This document shows positions 36,977 through 48,320 of a DNA stretch of 64,000 nucleotides, piece after piece. Numbering within the stretch: the stretch's first letter is position 1; every line of letters starts with the position of its first letter. The notes under the pieces are model-generated. The model saw only the letters and a list, made by a program, of their open reading frames with translations, searched no databases and was not told the DNA's origin. This stretch comes from Mastacembelus armatus (Eukaryota > Chordata > Actinopteri > Synbranchiformes > Mastacembelidae). The DNA lies in the NCBI RefSeq assembly GCF_900324485.2, contig NC_046649.1:16735665-16799664 (forward strand). The letters are read 5' to 3'. A program made the position numbers and the translations under genes.

Positions 36977-39900
36977 TCATTTTAAAAAATATGATGATGC
37001 AAAATTTGACGTTTGCAGTCCCTCATCAAACATTGTCTTATAAGAGTTTTTGAGAAAATCAATGTAGTTTTGAATGCTTTGTTTGTGGCTCTCTGATTGG
37101 TGCAGGCTGAGCTCCAGATCCTTCATGCGCACTTCAAACTGCTTCTCTGCCTAAAAAACAGACAGAGATAGTTTTCCTCAGGTATCTTACTCAACAATGG
37201 CACATATCAGCTTGCATCAAGGATGAATGTAGTTTCAACGTATGCATTAATGCTCCATGCAATCATTTGCTTTATATGTTTTAGAAAAGCAAAAGTACTC
37301 ACAGTGAGCTTGCTCTGGCGAAGAAGCCTCAGCTCATTATTCCTTCTACTTTTCTCTGCTTCCAGCTCTGAGATTTTTGTCTGAAGAGCCTGTTCTCTGA
37401 AAAGAGCCTGGTCTTTTATCCTGTTAACCTGGACAAGTGGAAAAACTTTTAATTATTTGACAAATCAGCTGACTGGACTGGTCGGTCTCACTGTCCTCGT
37501 TGATAATATGAGCAAAAAATATATCTGCATGTTCAGTCTTAACTGCTCAAATTAAACTGTACCTGTTGTTTGACATCTGATAACGCAGCTTCCAGCTGGC
37601 GGCTAAGGGCCTGACAATCTGATGAGCGTTGATCCAGCTGCCGGTTACTGTAGCTCAAAGCTTCCTCCTGAGCAGCGAGTCTCCGTATAAGATCCAAATT
37701 CTCCTGCTGCAGCTCATCCATCTGCCTGCAAACAGATGGACACACGCACACAGGTATATAGACATTAAGAAATGCAAGAAAGGCAATGCTTAAATACTTT
37801 TTGGACAACAATCAAGGTCTAGGAAGCATGAACATTTGACTAGAAAATGGAGAGAAGCAGATAACTTACATTTGAAGAGAATTCCCTTTCTGTCTCAGTT
37901 GTAAATTGGCATCAGAAATGGACTCTTTCATCTCCACAGATGATCTCAGCAACTTTGTCTGACTCTCCCTCTGTATATGTAAAATGTAAAATTGTTAATT
38001 TAATATAACTTGCAATGTGCACAGGTGAGTAGGTGAAAAAGGAAGAATTCACATCTGATATAAACCTGAATAAAATACAGCAACAGCCTATTTAACAACA
38101 AGCCTGCAAACATGGAACACGGTTTTTCAAAATACTAATTCAATATTGCAGATAGAAACTGAAAGGAACTCACAGCACAAAACACTCACAGAAGGGTACA
38201 TAGGTAGACAATTGCTGCAACCTCATAAACATCAAAACGCACAGCAGGACCAAAAAATATGATGCTGCAGAAGACACATGGGGTTGTACTACCACCTAAT
38301 GGTCAGATGTAGAAAAATTACTATATTTTACATTCTCTGACCGCCACACCCCCACCTTAACCTGCAGCTGCTTAATGGACTCTGATTTTTCTGAGCACTC
38401 CCTCTCTGAACGTCGGAGTTTCTCCTGGCACTCGAAGAGAATCTGTTCAGCGGCACTCACTAACTCAGGGTAAGCCTTCAGTTCCTCCACACGCCCCTGC
38501 AGCTCCTGCCTCACCTGGGCTCCAGAGGAGGACAGCAGAAGGAGTGCAGTTTTGGAAATAGACAATATATTAGCCTAAAGGTGAATCACACCTGTCACAG
38601 TAAACCATGACTGCTGATGGTGTGCAAAATATGCCATGGTTCCTACTTAGATTGAGCTTTTTTTTTTTTAGCTAAAGTGTTTTGCTGCCCAGAATCACTG
38701 TATGAAGTTTGTTATCTGTTAAAACACATGCAGGTCTAGTTTCAACAAATGTCATGCAACTAAAAAAGCAATAGAAAGTACTAAGAGCACACACGCTGGC
38801 ATTTCAACAGCAGCAACAAACATCAGTGCTGCTGGGAAAAGCACAACAGCCCGTTTAGAATTTGTTATAAGAACAAAAAATGTTATATTTGTATACTTGC
38901 TGGTAACCATTATCATTTTCTCACAGTAAGAGTTCATGAAATATAGACAATGTTATATAGAGGCACAAGGGTACCTTCTCAACTTCTGCATGTTTTCCAT
39001 CTTGTGTTTTCTTTGTCTCTCTTAAAATATTTGCATATTTTATCCTCAGATCACTTATTTCAGCTTGAAGCTCTGTGACCTAGAAAAAAAAAAAATACAG
39101 AGAATATTATAACCAACCCTGCTGTGCCCTCCTTACAACTTTACAATTAGCAACAGTAACCACAACCACAAAAGACCACATTCAGTGTCATTCTGACATG
39201 CAAAGAAAAGGCTGGTTAGAGTGAGCTCGTGTAATCCCTATGATCATAATCCTTTTTGGTAAAGTCTTTTTTCAAAAAACTGTTTTCTAACTGCTTCAGG
39301 AAGAACTACACCGAACTGATCCTGCCTAACAATAATAAGTGGTAGAAAATCACAAACAATTAATAATTAAAGACATAAGAAAAACACATTAGGGAGTTGT
39401 CTGTAAAAGACACAACACTTGGTAGTGTTAAAGCTTGTGTTTCTTGGCCAGATATCCAGTATTTTCTTCCATTAAATGTTTTCATTTTATGCACAATATC
39501 AAACATCGTTAAACCTGTATGTTGTGTTGTGAAGATTATTCTTATGAACCCACTGGTTGCATATACATTAATGTAAACATTTTGGATCACTCAAGAGCCC
39601 ATTTTCTTTTAGGCAATGCTATAAAAATAATGAAAAGTGTAAAGACTTCTAAAAAATACTCTGAAATGAATTAGTAAGCGTCAACCTGATTTTGGCACTG
39701 TTCAGCTTGATGTTTCCTCTCCTTAGACACAGTCTTCTCTTCTACCAGTGCGGACTCACAGTCAGCCAGCTGCTGCTCCAACTGAGCAACAGATTCCTGC
39801 AGTCACACAAAAAACATAACCATTTTAGCGACAGAAATGAATAATTCTTGAATGGAAGAATTAAAAGACCAGACTGAAGAATGACCCGTGAACTTTGCAC

Positions 39901-41997
39901 TGAATGGCTGTATGAATAATCAAGGGCTGTTTTATGCCTTTTACAGAAATGATTAGCACATACAGTACATGTTGTTTGGCAACTTGTACCTTGAGTGTTG
40001 CATTGCTGATCTTGAGGTCTCCATTTTCAGCGCTTAGATTTTCAACCCGTTGCATCACCGTTTCATTAGCTGACCTGGACTCATCTGTCTCCTTCTGCAA
40101 CCGCTCTGTCAAATCTGCAACTTGACTACAATGGAGATGACCATTTAACATTCATCAGTACCATGTGTCTATCATTTTCCAGTGTACGAGAAGGAGTGGT
40201 GTGTGTAACAGAAAATCGTCCAACCTTTTCAATAACTCTATGTGAGCCACAAGTTTGTTGTTCTCATCTGACGCCTCCTCCGTTTGCTGCCTTCTGCAGT
40301 CTCTTTCGAAATGTGCTTTGACCAACTGAGCATCCTAAACAAAGCTAACTTTTAACACAATAAAAAGACACAATTTAAAATAAATCCTTGACAGTTTGAC
40401 TTCATACCTTTTCTCTTAGCTGTGCATAGCATTTCTCAATGGCAGCTTCAAATCTCTCAGCTCTCAGTTTCTGTGCTCGGGTTGCTTTCTTGAGAGATTC
40501 TTTGTCCTGTGCTGCTTTCTCAGTCAAAGAGGTGATGGAAGCCTTTAGATTATCAATCTCCAACTTCTGCTCAGTCAGGGTTCGCTCCAGAGTCTGGAAG
40601 ACACCATGGATCCACAAGGGTATGTTTACAATATTACACGGTTTTGTGAAAACAGATTGTTTGGAGAAAAGCTGGTTGAGAAAACACTCAGGTGTGTACC
40701 CGAAGCTGTACAGTCAGACGGTTGTTTTCAGCTTCCTTGTTGCGCAGCTGCCCCTGCAGGTGAGCACGAGTTGCCTCCACAGATTTAGTCATGTGAACTG
40801 CAGTCTTCATGCTTTCCTGTCAAGACCATTATATACAGATGATGATTTAAATGGAGACATTGTATTTTTAAAGGCTGCAAGAAGATAAGAAAATATCAGT
40901 TGTGCTTACCCGCTCTTCTCTCTGCAGATTCATCAGTTCTTCGATTCTTCTTTCTGTCTCCCTTAAATTATTTTTTAAATGCTTCAGTAAAAAAAATGTT
41001 GTTAATCATAACATGATTCGAGACTGGAATTTACACAATTTCACAGTTTTCATGCAATAAAAATGCTATTTCTAAAAGGACAATCAGTCTTATAGTAAAT
41101 AGTCCAAACTTGTCATATTCCAGTTATAGTATCCATTTGGTATCAAACCCTGTTGAAATTTAAGTGAGACATTCACCTCATTTTCATTTTCTGCCTGGGT
41201 GATCTTCTTCAGTAAGATGTCATTCTGTTCAGCTGCATCGATTCGATGAGCCTAAATGGAAAGACATAAGTTAAGAGAAGAAATAAGACACTTCTATGTG
41301 AGAGAAATATAGAAGGTAGCAGTATATTCACTAACCTCGGCTTCCTGGATCTGTTTCAGTTTGTGTCTAACAGACTTATTTATCTGCCTAAAATCCTCCA
41401 GCTTCTCCAGTAAAAGTCTTCTCTGTCTTGTAATTTGGCGCTTCTCAACAGCAGACTGCCTTGAATCCTTATTTGACAGAAAAAAGAAATAATGTATTGT
41501 GTAAGCAATGCCAAAACGCATGCTTAATGTAGGTAAACTATTTCTCTGGTTTCTCATATGGAGGGTCCATGTCTGAACCTAACTTGTGCAAAATGAAAAT
41601 ATACATACAGCAAATTTTTCTTCAACTGCATCTTTAAAAGACACAAGTTGTATGGCTGCAGAATTGGCAGCTGCTTCTGCATCCATAAGTATTTTCAGGA
41701 AAGAGCTCCTTCTGTCTGCAAACTCTCCATGACTGAATAAAAGACAGAAAGAAACGATAATTCTTTAACATTACATTAGTTAGGCTGTTGCTACTGCTGA
41801 GTGGATTAGACTCTATGTTAATGATAATGCTCATGTTTCATAGGATCTCACCAACTGATGCCAGCCTCTGGGTTTATTGTGTGGAGACTGCCTTGTGCCA
41901 TGCTCCCTCTCCCTGGATCACTACAACTCAGAGTGACATCGTCCCTGGTAGAACTGAAACCAAGGGGGGGACTTGGGAGCTCAGTCTCTGGAGACAT
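36977..41997 (-). CDS. odf2l: Outer dense fiber protein 2-like (centrosomal coiled-coil)
   Basis: Coiled-coil centrosome/basal-body protein related to ODF2 (cenexin). Sixteen coding exons: 41852-41997, 41609-41732, 41336-41467, 41177-41251, 40910-40981, 40700-40816, 40408-40593, 40225-40334, 39990-40125, 39686-39796, 38975-39079, 38356-38514, 37870-37970, 37563-37725, 37303-37428, 36977-37150. Total 2037 nt in one frame, 678 aa (human ODF2L about 636). Nearly all predicted sequence is heptad-like and rich in Glu, Lys, Gln and Leu. The most diagnostic parts are C-terminal: AAQEEALSYSNRQLDQRS, DCQALSRQLEAAL and QSIQNYIDFLKNSYKTMF. The last resembles the ODF2L ending more than the long ODF2 tail. 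The first exon (MSPETELPSPPLG) follows an acceptor at about 42006, so a 5' UTR exon lies upstream. Position beside ccn1 supports odf2l rather than odf2. Confidence 0.88.
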
Positions 41998-42166
41998 ATC
42001 ACTTACTACAGACAAAACAACATATAAGTTAGTGTTAACATACGGAGGACAGGACGCTATAATAACATGACTATTAAAATCAACTTAGTTACACTTAATA
42101 ATCCAGTTTGCACATTATTACATTATTATGAATGAAAGACCAGGTGTCAAGCAAGCTAACTAAGCT

Positions 42167-42180
42167 TAGTCCATAGCAAC
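42167..42180 (+). promoter_or_regulatory. X-box-like site, odf2l/ift22
   Basis: TAGTCCATAGCAAC: the CCAT-R-GCAAC core and right half match the RFX consensus, while the outer left three bases do not. Confidence 0.4.
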
Positions 42181-42560
42181 GGACTACGTTAAGTGGCTGC
42201 TAAGCTTTACGTTACATTAAAGACACACCAACTATTCGTTTCTAATTTCTAAAAAGCAACATCAATGAAATCAATGGCTATTAGAACTAAACTTTAGCAA
42301 TCCCTTACTAATCAATGGCCCTGGAAATGTAAATACTAACGTTAGGTTACTAAGGCTTTCGCTTTGTGTCGGTCGTGAATACTCCAAACTGAAGAACCCC
42401 TCTTAAAAAGTCGCACCGGATTCGTCAGTTCTGAGTCAACGTCAAGACGCTCACTCGTTTTCTCGCTCTTTGATTTGTTCTCTTAGGGAAAAGTAGGCGG
42501 GACTAGATTCGATTAAACGAACGAACAGCCAATGAACAACAGAAAACAAAAGGACTGGTT

Positions 42561-42574
42561 GAAACCATAGAAAC
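42561..42574 (+). promoter_or_regulatory. X-box-like site, odf2l/ift22
   Basis: GAAACCATAGAAAC matches GTTNCCATNGNAAC except at two bases in the left half. Central between the two ciliary genes. Confidence 0.4.
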
Positions 42575-42815
42575 AAAAAGGAAGCTTACTGTAATGGTGT
42601 CTCGTCCCAGCCTCAGTTAACATAATTTCACGATGTTTATTTACATATTGCATACTTTATTGCCTTAAACCTGAAAGCCAACACATGGTTGTTCAGATAT
42701 ACCATAGAAAGCAGTGTTATTTAACTAGCTAGTTTTGTGGTCGCTGCTTGATATTGCAAGAGCTTCATCAGTACACGTTAGCTAGCTAGCTGGATAGCTA
42801 AAGTTGGACGTGGAA

Positions 42816-44859
42816 ATGTTTAAAGCAAAAATACTCTTTATTGGTCCCAGTGAGGTAAGCAAAATCCTTTTAGCCCGGCTGTGTACGCTGTATTTGCTGG
42901 AATATGTTGATAGATAGACGGTCATAGCCCTAACAGTGATAGAATAGGACAAATTTTTGGGGGTTAGTGCATGAATCGTTAAAAGCTCAGTTTATCGGTC
43001 CTTACAAAGAAATATTAAAAATCCTTCCGCGTTTATTTGTCTTTGGAACTACAAAGATTCAGCTGAAGTGATCACTTATTTCCTCAGGTTTAAAGACACA
43101 CCAAGCCTTTAATAGGAAGTAAATACGCACGTTTACTTAGGTAACTTTCCAAATTTTTTGTGCTTATACTTTCTCTATTTTCTTTTCATGGCATTAGACC
43201 CTCCAGTACACTTCAGAGGGAAATATTGTAGTCTGACGTGAATTATTAAAATAAGCTCAATAAGCTCAACTACGACAATGAATGTTCACTTTACATTACT
43301 ACATAAAAAACACTCATGGGGGCCTTTTTTTTTAAACCTTTGGAACCTGAAGTTAGTTAATCTGATTATATTTACATATATTACATACATGCTCCATAAG
43401 ACAACAGAAAAATGTAAGCCACACGGCATATAAATAAATACTTATAGCACACATGTAAATGTTAACATTAATGTTAGCCGTAATTCATCTAGGTGTATCA
43501 GCATGCCATGCTAATGTAATGTATGTGCTAATTGGAACATATACCTAGAATGAACCCACTAATTGTAATGAATTACACTTCTGCATTTCCTACTTTGACA
43601 TGTCAAAATATCTGCTGTGAAAACTAATTGTTAGCAACAAAATGAACTAAAATGAACTTTTAGTGTTGGTAATCTGCAACTAATTGTTTATTTATAAGAA
43701 CAAATATGGTGTTGTAAAGATCGAGTAATTCCCTCTAATATATTATTGAGTTTAAGAAAAGTTTCAATTTAAATAAAGTTAATATAAAAGTTAAAAAGAA
43801 TTAAAATAAAGTAGCAAAAATGTTCCTCAAAGGTGTACTCGAGTTAGAGTGTTAGCCTTCTGGCACTACAACTGATGTGGCTGTTGTAATGGTCTGTCTT
43901 TCAGAGTGGGAAAACAGTTCTTGCAAATTTTCTCTCTGACACAACAGAAAATGTGGGAGGAGAATACAGACCCACTCAAGGAGTCAGGTAAACCGTGCTA
44001 ACTTGATTGATTTTCACTTGGCAATATAACCCAAATGCAACAGTCTATTAGTTGTGAGGATGGAACTAATATTATCTAACTGAATGCCTAGGGGGTTAGT
44101 GTCAGATTTTGTGTAAAATCAACTGCTTGCATTAGATTAGATCCACAGTGTCTATATAATAAGCTGAAATACTGTGTGTCTGATTTCTATTTCAAGGATA
44201 CTGGAATTTGAATCACAACCTGAAGGCAGTGGTGACAACAAGAAATGTGAAGTTGAACTTTGGGACTGTTCAGGGGATTTTAAGTAAGTTAACACAATCT
44301 GAATAAAATTTATTTTCCTCTTTTGTGACTTTTAAGGAAAGTTGTATTACTTTCCATAACTGATTTCCTGTATTTCAGTGTATAATTATATATTTATAGA
44401 TATTTGATAAATTCTCATACAGATTTGAATCATGCTGGCCTGCACTAATGAAGGACTCCAGTGGTGTGGTGATCATTTTTAATCCAGATGTTCCAAGTCA
44501 CCTCAAAGAGATAGAGACATGGCATTCATTGTTCATCGCTTCTCAAGGTTTGCAGGACAATCAGTGTCTGCTCATTGCTCATCACAAGCCTGGCAGCGGA
44601 GTAGAAGATGGACGACTGCCTTTAGGTGATCCCACAGAGGACCTCCAAACACTGTTGTATGAGTTATTATTACTGCTTCTCAACTAACATGCACATTCCT
44701 TTTGTTGCAGCCACACATTTGAGCAGACTGCCACTGATTCACTCCAACCTGGAGGAGGAACCTGAGAATGTGAGGCAAACTTTCTGCAGATACTTGGGAA
44801 ATGTTGTAAATACAATGTCAGAGAGTCGAGAGCGAGAGGAAATGTCTATCATTACATAG
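42816..44859 (+). CDS. ift22: Intraflagellar transport protein 22 (RABL5)
   Basis: Rab-like small GTPase fold, a subunit of the IFT-B core that carries cargo along cilia. Five exons, 42816-42854, 43905-43987, 44197-44283, 44423-44625 and 44711-44859, in phase, total 561 nt or 186 aa (human 185). P-loop GPSESGKT at about residues 10-17, PTQGVRILEFE as the switch region, WDCSGD in place of the canonical Rab WDTAGQ, and the family tail SESREREEMSIIT. The degenerate switch II and the absence of C-terminal prenylation cysteines are normal for IFT22. The start gives MFKAKILFIGPSE, which aligns at the first residue. Transcribed away from odf2l and converging on atp5mg. Confidence 0.97.
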
Positions 44860-45087
44860 CAGCAAAATCTCTAAAATATGTAGCCTAATGAATATATATT
44901 TTGTTGACATCCACTTATTGTGATATTAATGAACATTACTCTTTTAAGCTATTTAGAATACATCTTTGCTGCTATTCAGCTGTACATTCTTTCCAAAACT
45001 CTTTGTAAACTAACATTTTGACTTCATTTAATCTGGAAATGAATACACAAGAGACAATATATATATAGTCCTGACTATAGACATATG

Positions 45088-45093
45088 TTTATT
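45088..45093 (-). terminator. atp5mg: atp5mg poly(A) signal
   Basis: AATAAA on the minus strand about 70 nt past the atp5mg stop. The ift22 stop is only about 300 bp from the atp5mg stop, so the two 3' UTRs may overlap. No canonical plus-strand AATAAA was seen for ift22. Confidence 0.55.
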
Positions 45094-45160
45094 TGAAAAT
45101 TTGGTCCAGGTTGATGAAAATATGACAATTAGAAATGCAGGAGGAAAAACAGTCCAACAT

Positions 45161-45710
45161 TCAGACGTCATATCCAATAATGCCCCCTTTACCAATGCAC
45201 TCTCCAATATAGAACCACATCAGCACCTCAGTGGTCACAAGTCCATTCCTTAAGGCATCCTACAAAATATATGACAAACATTTTCACTAGAAAATCGCTT
45301 TAATGACAGTCTCAAGAAATAGAGAAATAGTTTTGACAGTTTATATTTAAATGAGACCTGGCAATGTAATATGAAAGATTAATAATATAAAGCAAAAAAA
45401 AAAGTCTCTTTGCATGCATACACGCTCACAGTAACAAAACACTCACTATGAATATACACTAACTAATTTGTCTCACCATGCATGCAGACCTATTGTGTAT
45501 GAAGTTTCTAATTAACATTTGAAGACTGACATCTTTACAAAGATCACACTTTGTCTTATCTTCATGGTGTGTTTTTCCACTAATTTCAAATTAGCTGAGA
45601 TGACATTTAGTAACCTCACACCAGTATTTCATTTGTGTTCCATCTGAGTCACATCCAGCTATAAATATTGCCTTTTGCAAAATAACACTCTTTGTCTATA
45701 TTCTGTTTTT

Positions 45711-45752
<42 letters not shown>

Positions 45753-46417
45753 GTATTATACACATTATGTATTATATCTGCTCCTAATTTGAACTGGCAT
45801 AGCAACAAGTTATGCAAAATTGAACAAATGTTAATTCATTTCAAGCACTGGGTTCACACCATTTATGACCATTTTTACTCAGACTTATGGGGATTCACCT
45901 TTACTGTGGTTTGACCCAGGTGTCCTGACTGGAAACTCTTGATGAGGCCCTGTGCAGCCTCTATAGCTTTGGGGATCTCAGCTGGGGAGGGTGGGACGAG
46001 CTCCACCCGTGCATAGTACCAGAAGGTCGCAAGTCGCGGTTTGGAGTATGTGACAACGGCTGCAAGTGACACCAACACAAACAAACATATTCAGTGAGCC
46101 CTATAGAGTAGGAAAGTATACAGCCTCTGAGCCTTTCTTCCAGAACACAAATCAAAGACAGGTAAAGAAAGGTCTAGCGACTTTATTAAGAAAAGCTGCT
46201 GCAGTGGTTGGTTTGTGTATTAACACCTGTGGTTACAGTTTCAGAGGTCACAGTGAGGATGTATAGTTGTTAATAATAATAAACAACGTTAGCTAGCTGG
46301 TCACACAAGGTTCTTCCACTGCGTCGATACATAATTGATTAAAAAACAAAAACAATTCAACCTACCACCTACTAAAGTAGGTACATTGGCAACGAGCTTC
46401 CGTACAGCCTGAGCCAT
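45161..46417 (-). CDS. atp5mg: Mitochondrial ATP synthase membrane subunit g
   Basis: Supernumerary Fo subunit of mitochondrial ATP synthase, needed for dimer formation and cristae shape. Three exons, 46369-46417, 45899-46059 and 45161-45259, total 309 nt or 102 aa (human 103). Recognised by [20 protein letters not shown] and [14 protein letters not shown], and by the C-terminal membrane helix [15 protein letters not shown] followed by KGGIIGYDV. The start MAQAVRKLV aligns with the family's first residue, and there is no long cleavable presequence, as usual for this subunit. Tail-to-tail with ift22. Confidence 0.97.
45715..45751. repeat. (TA)n microsatellite
   Basis: About 18 uninterrupted TA units in the second atp5mg intron. 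Confidence 0.95.
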
Positions 46418-46734
46418 TGGTGAACACACAAGGAAAAAGAAAACTGGACCAGCGTGAGAAGATTTCCGGGTCGATTATTTCAAAATAAAAGGCGTTAACG
46501 CTGCACAAATGCGAGCATGGTCGTGTGTTCTAAAAATAAAAGGACCTGGAAGAAAAATTAAAAAGTAAAACGCATTACTATTAAATGTAATATGGTTATT
46601 AACGACGAGTAGTATAAGAAATTATAGTTTGTTATTCAAGTGACGCTGAGTATGACATTTGACCTAGGTCCCCTACCTTATCACGTGAGGCGCTCGCTCT
46701 AACCAAAAAATGAAAGGAAAGATAATGGATGTGA

Positions 46735-47330
46735 GTGTTTCCACACGCTGGGACTATTATTATTGTTTTGAGTTTATCTCAGTCAGATGCAAAGAATATT
46801 GTCATCCGTTGTAAACTTTGTGTGAACAGCAAAATGCAAACAACCGCGAAAAATACTTGTAATTTATTAAAGCATATATGTGGCAGAGCGACACAGCAAT
46901 CACAAACCTGCGGACAAGGAGGCCTCAGCTGCCAATCAAGGGTGAAGCAGTGATGGAGTCTACTCTGACTGTTTCCACCGCAGCTGACATTTGGAGAAAC
47001 AACACAAGATGTCGAGTAAAACAATGCAGACATCCAGGCTGTAACTGTTATAAAGGAGGAGTATCTAAAAATGCAGGGCTCTTTGGGTAGAGGCAACCAA
47101 TGCATCAATTTGGGAATTAGGTGCCTCAATACCAAGGACTGGTTATTATAAAGCTAAGTGCAGCTGCACTGGACGTGACATTTGTATCACTGTTCCTATG
47201 GCCAACTCTCAAAATGCTCGCGTGGAGGACATCTACTGAAAGATGCTTTCTCAAGACTGACAGCTGGCCCTCCAGAAGTCACTGTGAAGGTAGGCCTTTA
47301 TTCATAAACTTCTTATCCTGTTGAGAATTT
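46735..47330 (+). pseudogene. Decayed BED-finger / hAT transposase fragment
   Basis: The 72-codon stretch from 46735 has VIRCKLCVNS...NTCNLLKHICG, like the BED zinc finger of hAT/ZBED transposases (CxxC, then NT.NLLKH). The second His/Cys pair is not clean. A different frame shortly downstream reads TLTVSTAADIWRNN, resembling the hAT LTTDIWTS motif, so the frame is broken. No terminal repeats were found. Read as a remnant of a plain DNA transposon. Moderate to low certainty. Confidence 0.4.
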
Positions 47331-48299
47331 ATTTACTTAGGCTGCTTTGTTGCATGGGGCTATGCATTTATTAGTAGCCTAATCAAAATTACAGATTAAA
47401 TAGTATCTCCCAGGTTGATATGACAGAACAAAAGTAGCTAATCAGAAAGTTGGATATAATATAGATGTGGTGTTATTAAATGTGCAATGCATTAAATACT
47501 CCTAAATGACTGCTCTTCTGAAGGAAAGTGCAGGAAAATGGTTGGAGAGTCATTTTTCTTTATTATATTTGTATAGGCTGTTTACATATACTGTGTGGAT
47601 AGGTTTCAGATAATGCTCCTCATTTATGCAATGTGCAGTTGCAGTTTGGCTGATTGTTGGCAGGTCCAATAAAGTTAATCACTGTTCCAATTAAGTAGAT
47701 TCATCTTAAAGGTTGTTTATGTTCATGTTGCTACAATAGATCTAAATATGTTGTACATAATTTCTTCTGAGGTACCTAGATAACAAATAAAGTAATTTAC
47801 TTTTGGTACTGAGTAAGATGTTGAGTGAAATGGTAAATGCATAGTATTTAAAAACAAAACAATAAAAATAAATTTGCAGATTTTAAACAAAGGTACATTA
47901 ATTCATTCTAACGTTGCCAGTGCAGGTTTACTGTTTGGAAATAAATTAAATGTGCCACATGTAAGATTTCTGCAGAATGTTTGTTTGTACAGTTTCACCT
48001 TAACCATTGTTTCAGATGTGTCAGGAAGCCAACAACTGGACCACATTTAACAGTTTTTTTGGACAAGCTAATTTGTTAGGACATAAAAATACACACACTA
48101 CCATGTCTCTATGACGTAATTTGTTCAGTACAAGACAGCCATGACGATGACGTCCAGTTATATGAAGTTCCAAAAAACAGCCTCATAAATGGCTCATTAT
48201 GTGAAATGGAATTGGCTGTGTATGTGTGTGTATTGTGTGAAAGTGAGAGAAAGAAGTAAAAGCCAAGGACAATGTGTGTCTAGCTTTTGTACGTGGACA

Positions 48300-48320
48300 G
48301 TGTGTGTGTGTGTGTGCGCG
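48300..48320. repeat. (GT)n/(GC)n microsatellite
   Basis: Short TG run passing into CGCG, a purine-pyrimidine alternation that could form Z-DNA. Confidence 0.85.

Larger units (their letters stand above)
42100..42815. promoter_or_regulatory. Shared odf2l / ift22 bidirectional promoter region
   Basis: About 820 bp separate the odf2l and ift22 start codons, which point away from each other. The interval is TATA-less and holds X-box-like sites at 42167-42180 (ending CCATAGCAAC) and 42561-42574 (GAAACCATAGAAAC). It also holds dense GTTAGC/GCTAGC/ACGTTA words at 42130-42360 and 42720-42800. The actual start sites are not resolved. Confidence 0.6.

Noticed and set aside
40439-40888. 149-codon plus-strand ORF
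   Set aside because: Antisense to two odf2l coiled-coil exons that keep frame with the rest of the gene.
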